Notes under the pieces: model-generated
The model's input: the letters and a program-made list of their open reading frames with translations, nothing else
Told to the model about the DNA's origin: nothing
Database searches by the model: none
NCBI GenBank assembly: GCA_027036755.1
Contig: JALWDV010000115.1
Location: 1-16,348, forward strand
Length of the DNA stretch: 16,348 nt
Origin: Anaerolineae bacterium
GTDB taxonomy: Bacteria > Chloroflexota > Anaerolineae > J102
Direction of reading: 5' to 3'
In this document: positions 1 to 7,421 of the stretch, piece after piece
Layout of the letters: each line of letters opens with the position of its first letter
How positions within the stretch are numbered: position 1 is the stretch's first letter
Translations under genes and position numbers: made by a program

Positions 1-109
1 GCCAAAAGGAGGTCGGGAGGGATAAAATCGCCTCCTTGCCGCGTGCAGATTCTAAATTTGGGATTGCTCAAATAACGACGCTCAGACGACGTCTTTTCCA
101 CCCCTCTGC

Positions 110-141
110 AAGACCGGCGATGTTCGTCGGTCTTTTGTTTT
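110..141 (+). terminator. Rho-independent terminator for a plus-strand transcript entering from the left
   Basis: AAGACCG (110-116) pairs with CGGTCTT (128-134). The stem extends through GCGA/TCGT with one G-T pair to give about 11 bp and a 3-nt loop, and it is followed on the plus strand by TTGTTTT. The T-rich side is on the plus strand only, so it would stop transcription coming from outside the window rather than tsaD transcription. The rest of 1-163 shows no gene. Confidence 0.65.
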
Positions 142-163
142 GCCGACGCCGCCAATGCGCCCG

Positions 164-1206
<1,043 letters not shown>

Positions 1207-1210
<4 letters not shown>

Positions 1211-2496
1211 ATCCCCAGCCCTCCTTCATCTTCCTTGGTCATGCGCAGTTGGGTCAGCTCCAGTTGCGCCCGCTCGCCGCTATCGGGCAGATGCCGGGCT
1301 CCGGCCAGGGCCTGATGGTAATAGTGCTCGGCCTCGTCCAGATTGCCTTTCTGATAAAGATGCCGGGCCAGGGTTGCCGCGACGGCGGGATCGCCCGGTC
1401 GCTGCTTTAGCTCCCGGCGCAGGCGTTGCTCCTCCGCGTCGCTCTCGTCGGGCGAGCTCAGCGAGACGCCCACATCCAGCGCGGCCAGATGTCCGGGCAG
1501 GGCTGCGGCGTATCGCACGATGGCCCGGTTTCGGGGCAGCAAGATATCCGCTTCGCGGATGACCCGGGCGCTGAGGAGGGTCTCGCCTCGCTTCGGCGCA
1601 TCGACATGCAGGGTGAATGTGGATTCCGCCGCGATCATCATGCTCAGATCGCGCACAGTCTCCCCCACCCGGATTTGATCCAGCAGCAGAGGATAGGCGC
1701 TGAGGTTGCGTATCTCCAACTGACCATCTTTCCATCGCCAGCGCAGGGAGGCTTCCTGCCCCGCGCCTTTCTCGGGCCGCAAGCGCACCTGAGTTTGTTG
1801 CGAGATGGGCGTCTGGGCTAAGAAGAGGAAGTAGCGGGAGTAGGCCACCAGAATCCCCTGATGCCGGTGCAGAAAATTATTGGCGAAATGCCGCACCACC
1901 ACCTGCTTGCCCAAATTGGCGTCCAGCATGGCGTTGACGTTATCGCCCGCGTAGCCCACCAGCAATTGGCGATGGGTGCGGGGGAGGGGCTGGAAAGTCG
2001 CCTCGGGGAAGGTTCGTCTCCGCAGGTGCATCCACAAAGCGATGACCCGCTCGGTGAGCCGGTCGATCCATTGACCCGGACGCCGCCAGCGGCGTTGTTT
2101 CATCCACGGGCCCGACACCGCGTCCACCTGATGCTCGCGGCGCTTCCGATCCTGCTTGCTCAGCTCATCCACAAAGCGATAGATGGCGTTCAACGCCCGC
2201 CATTCCGCCTCGTAGTGCAGATAGGTGATGGGAGCGGGCGGCGTGTGACCGGTGGCTGGCAGTGCGTACTCCAGGGTGAGGCCATCGGCGTTGATGCGCA
2301 GCACGCCCGAGCGACGCGTGCCATCCTCCCGCTCCAGATTGACGGGAAAGCCATCCAGCAGACGAATGGCGCGATCGCGCCGTCGGCGGTGCAGCCCGAT
2401 GAGCGTCAGCACCGCCAGCGCGATGAGCGCGACGGGCATGGCCAGAATGATGAGCCAGAATAGCAGTACGAGAAAGGCCATCAGCATCTCAACCAT
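1207..2496 (-). CDS. Unknown membrane-anchored protein with C-terminal TPR-like helices
   Basis: I do not recognise a named family for this 429-residue protein. Residues about 5-36 are strongly hydrophobic (one long or two tight membrane segments), followed by a basic HRRRRDR stretch that should face the cytoplasm. The middle is a basic, mixed alpha/beta region with many Arg and Trp residues. Around residues 240-350 it looks beta-rich, with short aliphatic strands. Residues about 355-415 contain a TPR-like helical pair (RPGDPAVAATLARHLYQKGN, then LDEAEHYYHQAL). The start ATG has GGGGAG about 7 nt upstream and overlaps the end of the epimerase gene by 8 bp. Its own stop overlaps the tsaD start. 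This places it in the same transcript, but it gives no clear functional hint. Confidence 0.85.
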
Positions 2497-2914
2497 CGTC
2501 TTGCTCCCCGTCGTGATAAGGTTCCAGGAATTCGATGAGCACGCCGTGGGTGGCTTTGGGATGCACGAAAAAGCCCATGCCCTCGGCCGCGGGAATGCAC
2601 TCGTTGTTGATGAGATTCACATCCCGGGCGGCCAACTCGGCCAGACTCATCGCCACATCGGGCACTTCCAGGCAGATGTGATGCAAACCCTCGCCCCGTT
2701 TGGCCAGATATTTGGCCACGCCCGAAGTCTCGGTGATGGGCGAGATCAGCTCGATGGCGCTTTCGCCTGCGGGCAGGAATGCGATCTCCACCTCTTGCTC
2801 GGGCATGACCAGGCGCTTGCTCACCGTCAAACCCAGCTTGTCGCGATAGGTGTGAATAGCCTCGTCCAGATCGTTGACGACGATGGCGACGTGATTGATG
2901 CGGGTGATGTTCAT
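2489..2914 (-). CDS. mce: Methylmalonyl-CoA epimerase
   Basis: This enzyme interconverts (S)- and (R)-methylmalonyl-CoA, linking propionyl-CoA carboxylase to methylmalonyl-CoA mutase. The 141-residue protein has two vicinal-oxygen-chelate halves. The expected metal ligands are visible: H8 in INHVAIVV, an acidic residue in AIELISP (E55, where the characterised enzyme has Gln), H78/H79 in GLHHICLEV, and E128 in GVLIEFLEP. Length is normal for the family. A GAGAG sequence precedes the ATG. It appears to be the first gene of the operon, followed by an 8-bp overlap with the unknown membrane protein. No mutase or carboxylase gene is in the window. A related VOC lyase or dioxygenase is the main alternative, but the overall pattern fits epimerase well. 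Confidence 0.9.
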   Translation of the reverse strand: MNITRINHVAIVVNDLDEAIHTYRDKLGLTVSKRLVMPEQEVEIAFLPAGESAIELISPITETSGVAKYLAKRGEGLHHICLEVPDVAMSLAELAARDVNLINNECIPAAEGMGFFVHPKATHGVLIEFLEPYHDGEQDDG

Positions 2915-2924
2915 AGGACTCTCT

Positions 2925-3327
2925 CGGACGTCATATCGAGCGCAGCGAGGTGTCTCCTCGCTAGTCGTTCAGAGAAATTTTGGTTCAACAGGATTTCAGG
3001 GGGCATTGGCTTTATCAGATCCGCCGGATTGCATGAATGTTCACAAATTAAATCGGCCATCGTGGCGTTTGCCACGCCCGCCCGGCGATGAAGTCGCCGG
3101 GCTACAAAACAGCGCCGGATAAATCCGGCTGGCCCCGCAGGGGCGCTGTTTCTAGCCGGGGGACTTCATCCCCCGGCGCTGGCCGCGGGCGCGAAGCGCC
3201 CCGGGCCTATAACCGGATTATTTTGCCAATGTTCATCGAATCCGGCTGGATGCGGGGAGCTCTCAGGGCGGATTCGCAATCCACCCGGCATCTCACTCCC
3301 TGAAATCCAAAAGAACCGAAATTTCTC
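2925..3327. repeat. Composite palindromic intergenic element (copy A) with GGATTTCAGGG-type inverted ends
   Basis: The gap between mce and the zinc-ribbon gene is almost entirely repeat. Inverted arms of 30 bp lie at 2971-3000 and 3298-3327, matching at 25 of 30 positions and both ending in GGATTTCAGGG. Inside them are further inverted segments (GGATTGCATGAATGTTCA near 3030 against TGAACATTGGCAAAATAATC read from the other side near 3215-3236). At the centre is the multi-armed core at 3061-3201. The outermost left piece (2930-2970, GTCATATCGAG then GCGCAGCGA) recurs in reverse at 13395-13431. I see no target duplication at the arm ends, and no gene fits here. Confidence 0.8.
3061..3201 (+). 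repeat. Multi-armed palindromic core, copy A
   Basis: This roughly 140-bp unit recurs at about 4722-4860 (reversed), 7205-7327 (reversed) and 11992-12128. In order it contains CGTGGC-gttt-GCCACG (3061-3076); hairpin H1, CCCGGCGA-tgaag-TCGCCGGG (3081-3101); a long outer stem from AACAGCGCC to GGCGCTGTT enclosing two small hairpins (GCCGGATAAATCCGGC in consensus, and GCCCC-gca-GGGGC); hairpin H3, GCCGGGGGA-cttca-TCCCCCGGC (3155-3177); and GGGCGC-gaa-GCGCCC (3187-3201). It has no coding potential that I believe. Confidence 0.88.
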
Positions 3328-3361
3328 AATCGCTGTGCGCTTTCGTGATAACAGGATGGGA

Positions 3362-3964
3362 TTACGCTTCCTTTTCCTCCTCATCCTTCCATCGATACCC
3401 GCAATCATCGCACACCCACTCGCCTTTTTTGAAAGGAATGGGCATACTCAGCAGCATCATCGAGAGGAAGGAGAGGCGGTAGTTGTATTTCTCGTAGTGG
3501 ACGTTGGTGGAGCCGCAGTTGGGGCAGACGACCACATCCTCCTCGATGAGTTCGACCTGTTCGTTTTCGGGCAGGTCTTCGAGATCGGTGACCTCATCCA
3601 TCTCCTCCAGGATCTGTTTGGCCCGCTCTGCGTCCTGCTCCCGCACCACCACCTGAATCCAGCCCAGCGCGTTGGCGTAGAACCAGTTGGCGTTGATGGT
3701 CTCGTAGTTCTTGAGGAAGACGGGAATGCCCGCGGCCTCCAGCCGGGCCTTGATTAAGTCGGCCTCGGTGGTGTGCATCACCGTGCGGATGACTTCCAGC
3801 TCGGGCAGGGGCCCCTGCTCCCCTTTTTCGGGCGCGGGCCTGGGAGACGGGCCATCGACCAGGGGCGTTCCGCAATCCAGGCATTTCTCCACCCGGTCTT
3901 CATATTCGGCCGCCACGCCGTATTCGAGAAAATAGGGGCATTCGGGATTGGGACAGTGTTTCAT
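3362..3964 (-). CDS. Double zinc-ribbon protein with central DUF2007 domain
   Basis: This is a 200-residue protein of unknown function. An N-terminal zinc ribbon uses C4, C9, C28 and C31. Residues about 55-122 match the DUF2007 pattern (acidic/aliphatic start, TEADLIKARLEAAGIPVFLK, and GWIQVVVREQDAERAKQILEE), a family proposed to be a small ligand-binding or signalling module. A second zinc ribbon uses C147, C150, C185 and C188, with a moderately hydrophobic insert (SFLSMMLLSMPIPF) between its knuckles. Its ATG directly follows the stop of the thioesterase gene (TAAATG), with GGAGG 5 nt upstream inside that gene's end, so the pair should be co-translated. Domain calls are from motif reading. 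A physiological role cannot be inferred. Confidence 0.85.
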   Translation of the reverse strand: MKHCPNPECPYFLEYGVAAEYEDRVEKCLDCGTPLVDGPSPRPAPEKGEQGPLPELEVIRTVMHTTEADLIKARLEAAGIPVFLKNYETINANWFYANALGWIQVVVREQDAERAKQILEEMDEVTDLEDLPENEQVELIEEDVVVCPNCGSTNVHYEKYNYRLSFLSMMLLSMPIPFKKGEWVCDDCGYRWKDEEEKEA

Positions 3965-4483
3965 TTACGCCTCCGGATCGGGAACGATGAAGAGTTCCAG
4001 GTCAGGGTCCAGGCCCGCGGCCGCGGTGTCGGCCAGGATTTGCTCCAGCGGTATCTTGATGTATTTGCCGTGCGCGACCACGGCCACCCGCCCGTCCGCG
4101 GTGATGAGTTCGCCTTCGGCCTCGAACAGGCGTCGGGCGTCGCGGGTGAGACGCCCCACCACTGTCAGCATCTCGCCCAGGGGCACGGGCTCTCGATAGC
4201 GGATGGTCAGCTCGGCGGTGACGCCCCAGGTCTTGGCGTCGCCCCACACGGCCCGGCCCAGGGTTTCATCCATCATCGAAGCCACCACGCCGCCATGCAC
4301 CCGGCCCGGGTAGCCCTGGTGATGATCCGCGGGCAAAAAGCGCCCCACGCAGGTGACGTCATCCACCTGATAGAAGTGCGCGTGCAACCCCGCGGGATTC
4401 TCCACCCCGCACACAAAGCACATGCGAGAGCTGTACTGCTTTTCGGCGGTTTTCTGATTGATGTGGTCGTAGGGCGTTGTCAT
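3965..4483 (-). CDS. PaaI-type hotdog-fold thioesterase
   Basis: This is likely a hotdog-fold acyl-CoA thioesterase that hydrolyses a CoA thioester; the substrate is unknown. From M1 at 4483 it is 172 residues. The PaaI-like signature is seen in the segment from HHQGYPGRVHGGVVASMMDE: His followed by G-x-V-H-G-G and an acidic residue, the usual catalytic loop. It continues with TAELTIRYREPVPLGE, the second strand hallmark. The N-terminal CFVCG resembles the CxxC start common in DUF4442/PaaI relatives. An in-frame ATG 48 nt further upstream (4531) lacks any ribosome site, whereas 4483 has an AAGGA about 15 nt away and matches the family's usual beginning better, so I prefer 4483. It is the first gene of the pair with the zinc-ribbon protein. 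Confidence 0.85.
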   Translation of the reverse strand: MTTPYDHINQKTAEKQYSSRMCFVCGVENPAGLHAHFYQVDDVTCVGRFLPADHHQGYPGRVHGGVVASMMDETLGRAVWGDAKTWGVTAELTIRYREPVPLGEMLTVVGRLTRDARRLFEAEGELITADGRVAVVAHGKYIKIPLEQILADTAAAGLDPDLELFIVPDPEA

Positions 4484-4672
4484 GGTGCGATGAAGAAGTC
4501 CTTGATGCGAATGCTGTGCAAATCGCGTCATCGGGCGCGGTCGAAGAGAATTTCGCGGCCAAGGCCCGAGAAGACGTTTTCACCCAGCATTATAGCCCAC
4601 CCCACGCGAAGCGTGAAACATGAGCCAGCGCCACACCGCACCGATTCAGCCCGCTCTCCCGCGACTCAGTTT

Positions 4673-4883
4673 GGGTGTTTCAAAAATAAGTTGGAAGGGT
4701 AAACTAATCCATTCATGGGCGGGACGCTTCGCGTCCGCCGCCAGCGCCGGGGGATGAAGTCCCCGGGCTAGAAACATCGCCCCTTCGGGGCTTAGCCGGA
4801 TTTATCCGGCGCTGTTTTGTAGCCCGGCGACTTCATCGCCGGGCGAACGTGGCAAACGCTTCCAACCGAAATCGGACCCCCCA
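4673..4883 (-). mobile_element. MITE-like element, copy B (211 bp, decayed ends)
   Basis: It is the reverse-orientation counterpart of the element at 11969-12178, and the lengths nearly match (211 and 210 bp). The left end GGGTGTTTCAAAAATAAGTT corresponds to that element's right end. The right end, read in reverse, gives TCCGATTTCGGTTGGAAGCG, matching its left end. The palindromic core occupies about 4722-4860. Unlike the other two copies, I find no 9-bp direct repeat at its flanks (ACTCAGTTT against AAAAACAAA), and the outer bases of the right end are degraded to a run of G. No transposase is encoded. The remainder of 4484-4672 shows nothing recognisable. Confidence 0.7.
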
Positions 4884-4914
4884 AAAAACAAAACCCCGGC
4901 CCGGGCCGAGGTTT
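4881..4914 (-). terminator. Rho-independent terminator of the bTHX gene
   Basis: Read on the minus strand, AAACCTCGGCC pairs with the mirrored GGGCCGGGGTTT (4891-4914) to form a GC-rich stem of about 10-12 bp. It is followed by TGTTTTTTGG. It begins within about 6 bp of the bTHX stop codon. Its T-tract coincides with the outer edge of the palindromic element at 4673-4883. Confidence 0.82.
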
Positions 4915-4919
4915 CGTTC

Positions 4920-5039
4920 TCACTTGCGTGATTCCTTCGCTTCTTTCAGCTTTCGCAGCTTCTTCGGATTAGGGCGATATTTGCCATACGAGCCCTTCCA
5001 TATCTTGCCGCGACGGGTGCGCTTGTCGCCTTTGCCCAT
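4920..5039 (-). CDS. Small ribosomal subunit protein bTHX (39 aa)
   Basis: This short, very basic peptide begins MGKGDKRTRRGKIWKGSYGK and continues YRPNPKK before a Lys/Glu-rich tail. The start is nearly the signature of bTHX (Thx), a small peptide first seen in Thermus 30S subunits, where it sits in the head and contacts 16S rRNA. Typical members are about 25-40 residues, so 39 fits. A strong GGAGG lies 6 nt before the ATG. A terminator follows the stop immediately and a probable promoter lies upstream, so it is a single-gene unit divergent from the ATP-grasp gene. It is easily missed because of its length. The C-terminal extension of about 13 charged residues is longer than in Thermus. The ribosomal role is inferred from the signature. 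Confidence 0.88.
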   Translation of the reverse strand: MGKGDKRTRRGKIWKGSYGKYRPNPKKLRKLKEAKESRK

Positions 5040-5093
5040 GAAACGCCTCCAATGGGAATGGTGGTTGAGGTGTTGAAGATAATTTCGGCCCCA

Positions 5094-5123
5094 ATTATAA
5101 AAGGAACGACGTCAAATTCCCAA
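5094..5123 (-). promoter_or_regulatory. Probable sigma70-like promoter for bTHX
   Basis: On the minus strand TTGGGA (5118-5123) and TATAAT (5094-5099) are separated by 18 bp. The -10 is a perfect match and the -35 matches at 4 of 6 positions. The site lies about 55 bp upstream of the bTHX ATG with no competing gene. The call rests on sequence pattern only. Confidence 0.5.
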
Positions 5124-5164
5124 ATCATCTGTGCAGAACGTCTCCTGAATGGCAAAAATTCATC

Positions 5165-5192
5165 TTGTCGGTTCTCTGTTTTTGGCTATAAT
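5165..5192 (+). promoter_or_regulatory. Probable sigma70-like promoter for the ATP-grasp gene
   Basis: TTGTCG (5165-5170) and a perfect TATAAT (5187-5192) are spaced by 16 bp, predicting transcription from about 5199. Upstream in-frame start codons at 5149 and 5191 would lie before or inside the promoter, which supports translation starting at 5236. Confidence 0.6.
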
Positions 5193-5235
5193 GGAGTGTA
5201 ATTCCATTCGCCCCCTCCTGTTTGAGAGAAATGCC

Positions 5236-6897
5236 ATGATCCGTCCTATCTTCAATGAAACTATTTTTGATCTGATGCGTTTGCCCGAAGCGAAAATCCG
5301 ACGTCGATTCAACGCATTCAACGCCCACTTGCTCGATCTGTACGAAGAGGTGCTGCCTTACCGCCATACGCCGCGCACTGTCATCGTAGTCCCCAGCCTG
5401 ACGCTGGATCAGGAGGTGTTGGCGAAAATCCCGGGCATCAACTACTACGAGCAGCGGCTGTTGTATTATCTGATGATGTTGCAATTGCCGCGCACCCAGG
5501 TGATCTTCGTCACCAGCGAATCTATCGATCCCTCCATCGTGGATTATTTTCTGAATCTGCTGCCCGGCGTGCCCGGCTCCCACGCCCGGGATCGACTCAC
5601 CTTGCTGGCCTGCCACGACGCGTCCTCCCTCTCCCTCACCGAAAAGATACTGGCCCGCCCCCGCCTCATCCAGCGCATCCGCGAGAGCATTCGCTATCCC
5701 AATTCCGCCTACATGGAATGCTTCAACTCCACCCCCCACGAGCGGCGGCTTTCGGTGCTGCTGGGCGTGCCGCTCTACGCCCTGGATCCAGATCTGGCGA
5801 AACTGGGCAACAAGAGCTGGAACCGGCAATTGTTCAGAGAGGCGGGCGTGCTTTTCCCTGATGGATTCGAACATCTGCGAGATACGCAGGATGTGATCAA
5901 AGCCCTGGCTGCGCTCAAGAAAAAACATCCCGATCTGCGCCGCACCGTGGTCAAGCTAAACGAGGGCTTTTCGGGCGAGGGCAACGCCATCTTCGATTTT
6001 AGCGACGCGCCAGAAGACGATGGAATCGAATCTTGGGTGGAAAAGGAACTGCCTCGCAGACTGAGATTCGAAAATCCCACCGAGACATACGAACGTTTTA
6101 TGAACAAATTCCAGGAGATGGAGGGCATTGTCGAGGTCTTCATCGAAGGCGAAAACAAGCGTTCACCTTCGGTGCAGGGCCTCATCAATCCCCTGGGCCA
6201 GGGCACGGTCGTCTCAACCCACGAGCAGATTTTGGGCGGCCCCACCAAACAGGTGTACCTGGGCGCGACATTCCCCGCCAGCGAAGAATATCGGCTGGAA
6301 TTGCAGGAGATCGGACGCCGGGTGGGGCATGCGCTGAGCACCCGCGGGGCCATCGGGCGTTTTTCGGTGGATTTCGTTTCGGTTCCCCGGCCCGATGGCG
6401 GCTGGGATCACTATTCGCTGGAGATCAACTTGCGCAAGGGCGGCACCACCCATCCCTTTATGACCCTGAAGTTCCTCACCCATGGCGAGTACAACCTGGA
6501 AGATGGCATGTATTACACGGGCACGGGTCAGCCACGATACTACTACGCCACCGACAATCTGCACAGCGACGCCTACAAGGGCCTGACGCCCGACGATCTG
6601 ATGGACATCGCTCTCTGCGAGGGCCTGCACTTTCATGGCGGCACCCAGGAAGGCATGGTCTTCCATCTCATCGGCGCGTTGTCGGAATATGGAAAACTGG
6701 GCATGGTGGCCATCGGCTCCACGCCCGAGCGGGCCGAATCCTACTATTACACCACCCTGGAAGCGCTGGATCGCGTCACCCAGAACGGCGGGAAATGCCA
6801 GAATCCGCCTCGAGATCCCTCAGAGGCCACCGCGCCCACGCATTTCAAACCCTGGTGGGACGCACACGCATCTTTGGAAAACGAGAGGACGACCTGA
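5236..6897 (+). CDS. PGM1-type ATP-grasp peptide ligase-like protein
   Basis: This 553-residue protein resembles the pheganomycin ligase PGM1 family, ATP-dependent carboxylate-amine ligases with a pre-ATP-grasp domain (about 1-170), an ATP-grasp core (about 180-410) and a C-terminal PGM1-type domain (about 410-520). ATP-binding features include the lysine and glycine loop in VVKLNEGFSGEGN (K240) and the later E-V-F-I-E-G segment (300-305). Mg-binding residues are visible as D379 (RFSVDFVSV) and E396/N398 in LEINLRKGGTTHP. I start it at 5236 because the promoter at 5165-5192 precludes earlier starts; only a weak GAGA ribosome site is present. It stands alone, with no precursor peptide, transporter or partner enzyme beside it, so substrate and product are unknown. 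Family membership is judged from motifs; the reaction is inference. Confidence 0.82.
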   Translation: MIRPIFNETIFDLMRLPEAKIRRRFNAFNAHLLDLYEEVLPYRHTPRTVIVVPSLTLDQEVLAKIPGINYYEQRLLYYLMMLQLPRTQVIFVTSESIDPSIVDYFLNLLPGVPGSHARDRLTLLACHDASSLSLTEKILARPRLIQRIRESIRYPNSAYMECFNSTPHERRLSVLLGVPLYALDPDLAKLGNKSWNRQLFREAGVLFPDGFEHLRDTQDVIKALAALKKKHPDLRRTVVKLNEGFSGEGNAIFDFSDAPEDDGIESWVEKELPRRLRFENPTETYERFMNKFQEMEGIVEVFIEGENKRSPSVQGLINPLGQGTVVSTHEQILGGPTKQVYLGATFPASEEYRLELQEIGRRVGHALSTRGAIGRFSVDFVSVPRPDGGWDHYSLEINLRKGGTTHPFMTLKFLTHGEYNLEDGMYYTGTGQPRYYYATDNLHSDAYKGLTPDDLMDIALCEGLHFHGGTQEGMVFHLIGALSEYGKLGMVAIGSTPERAESYYYTTLEALDRVTQNGGKCQNPPRDPSEATAPTHFKPWWDAHASLENERTT

Positions 6898-6916
6898 GCA
6901 GCTATTCGGATTTGGC

Positions 6917-7061
6917 GTAACTGCTCGGGTAGCCTGATTCAGCCTTGAAAATGCATTGCCACGAAGGCTCGAAGGAACGAAGAAAATCCTTATTCCTCAC
7001 CCTTCGCGCCTTCGAGTTGTCGTGTCTTCGTGGTTTTTGGCCTTGCTACGTTAGTAGTTAC
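6917..7061. repeat. Long imperfect hairpin of the CACGAAG family with GTAACTGCT/TTAGTAGTTAC ends
   Basis: The ends are inverted copies: GTAACTGCTCGGGTAGC (from 6917) against GCTACGTTAGTAGTTAC (ending 7061), with a few mismatches. Inside, TTGCCACGAAGGCTCGAAGG (about 6957-6976) pairs with the CTTCGAG...GTGTCTTCGTGG segment near 7012-7033. The same outer and inner sequences recur at 11906-12264. From 7062 to 7159 there is AT-richer sequence with repeated CTGTG/TTTGTGG words and no recognisable gene. Confidence 0.75.
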
Positions 7062-7168
7062 GATTTTTCTCCTTTTTCTGTGAAAATCTGTGGAAATTTG
7101 TGGTTAGGATAAAAACGCCAGTGTCCAGTAATGATCTTTTTGCAGCGGCCTCAAGATTTTTTCGAAAG

Positions 7169-7403
7169 GGGTGCGTCCTATTTCGGTTGAAGAAACAGCA
7201 ACGCCGCCAGCGCCGGGGGATGAAGTCCCCCGGCTAGAAACAGCGCCCCTGCGGGGCTAGCCGGATTTATCCGGCGCTGTTTTGTAGCCCGGCGACTTCA
7301 TCGCCGGGCGGACGTGGCGAACGCCACTATAGCAATTCGGGTTATGAACATTCATCATTCGGCCAAAACGCCCGGCTGGCCCTAACTCATTTAGGACGCA
7401 CCC
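7169..7403 (+). mobile_element. MITE-like element, copy C (235 bp) with 9-bp target duplication and inverted core
   Basis: The termini are GGGTGCGTCCTA (7169-7180) and its exact inverse TAGGACGCACCC (7392-7403). Beyond that, ATTTCGGTT on the left and AAATGAGTT (in reverse) on the right match the distinct left and right ends of copy D. The element is bracketed by a perfect direct repeat TTTCGAAAG at 7160-7168 and 7404-7412. The multi-armed core lies at 7205-7327 but in the opposite orientation relative to the termini compared with copies B and D. About 65 bp between core and right end (from 7328) partly resembles the AATGTTCA-containing arm of copy A. The right duplication ends 10 bp from the stop codon of the helix-hairpin-helix gene. 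No transposase is present. Confidence 0.85.
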
Positions 7404-7421
7404 TTTCGAAAGAGCCGACCT

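Noticed and set aside
6..37. AAGGAGG/CCTCCTT hairpin at the left edge as a regulatory element
   Set aside because: A 7-bp stem with an 18-nt loop and no adjoining gene is not enough to support a call.
3773..4702. 309-codon plus-strand open frame across the thioesterase and zinc-ribbon genes
   Set aside because: It opposes two genes with recognisable motifs and runs on into a palindromic element; the product has no domain features.
6896..6926. Terminator after the ATP-grasp gene (GAGCAG/CTGCTC)
   Set aside because: There is only a 6-bp stem with a long loop and no T-tract. It overlaps the edge of a hairpin repeat.
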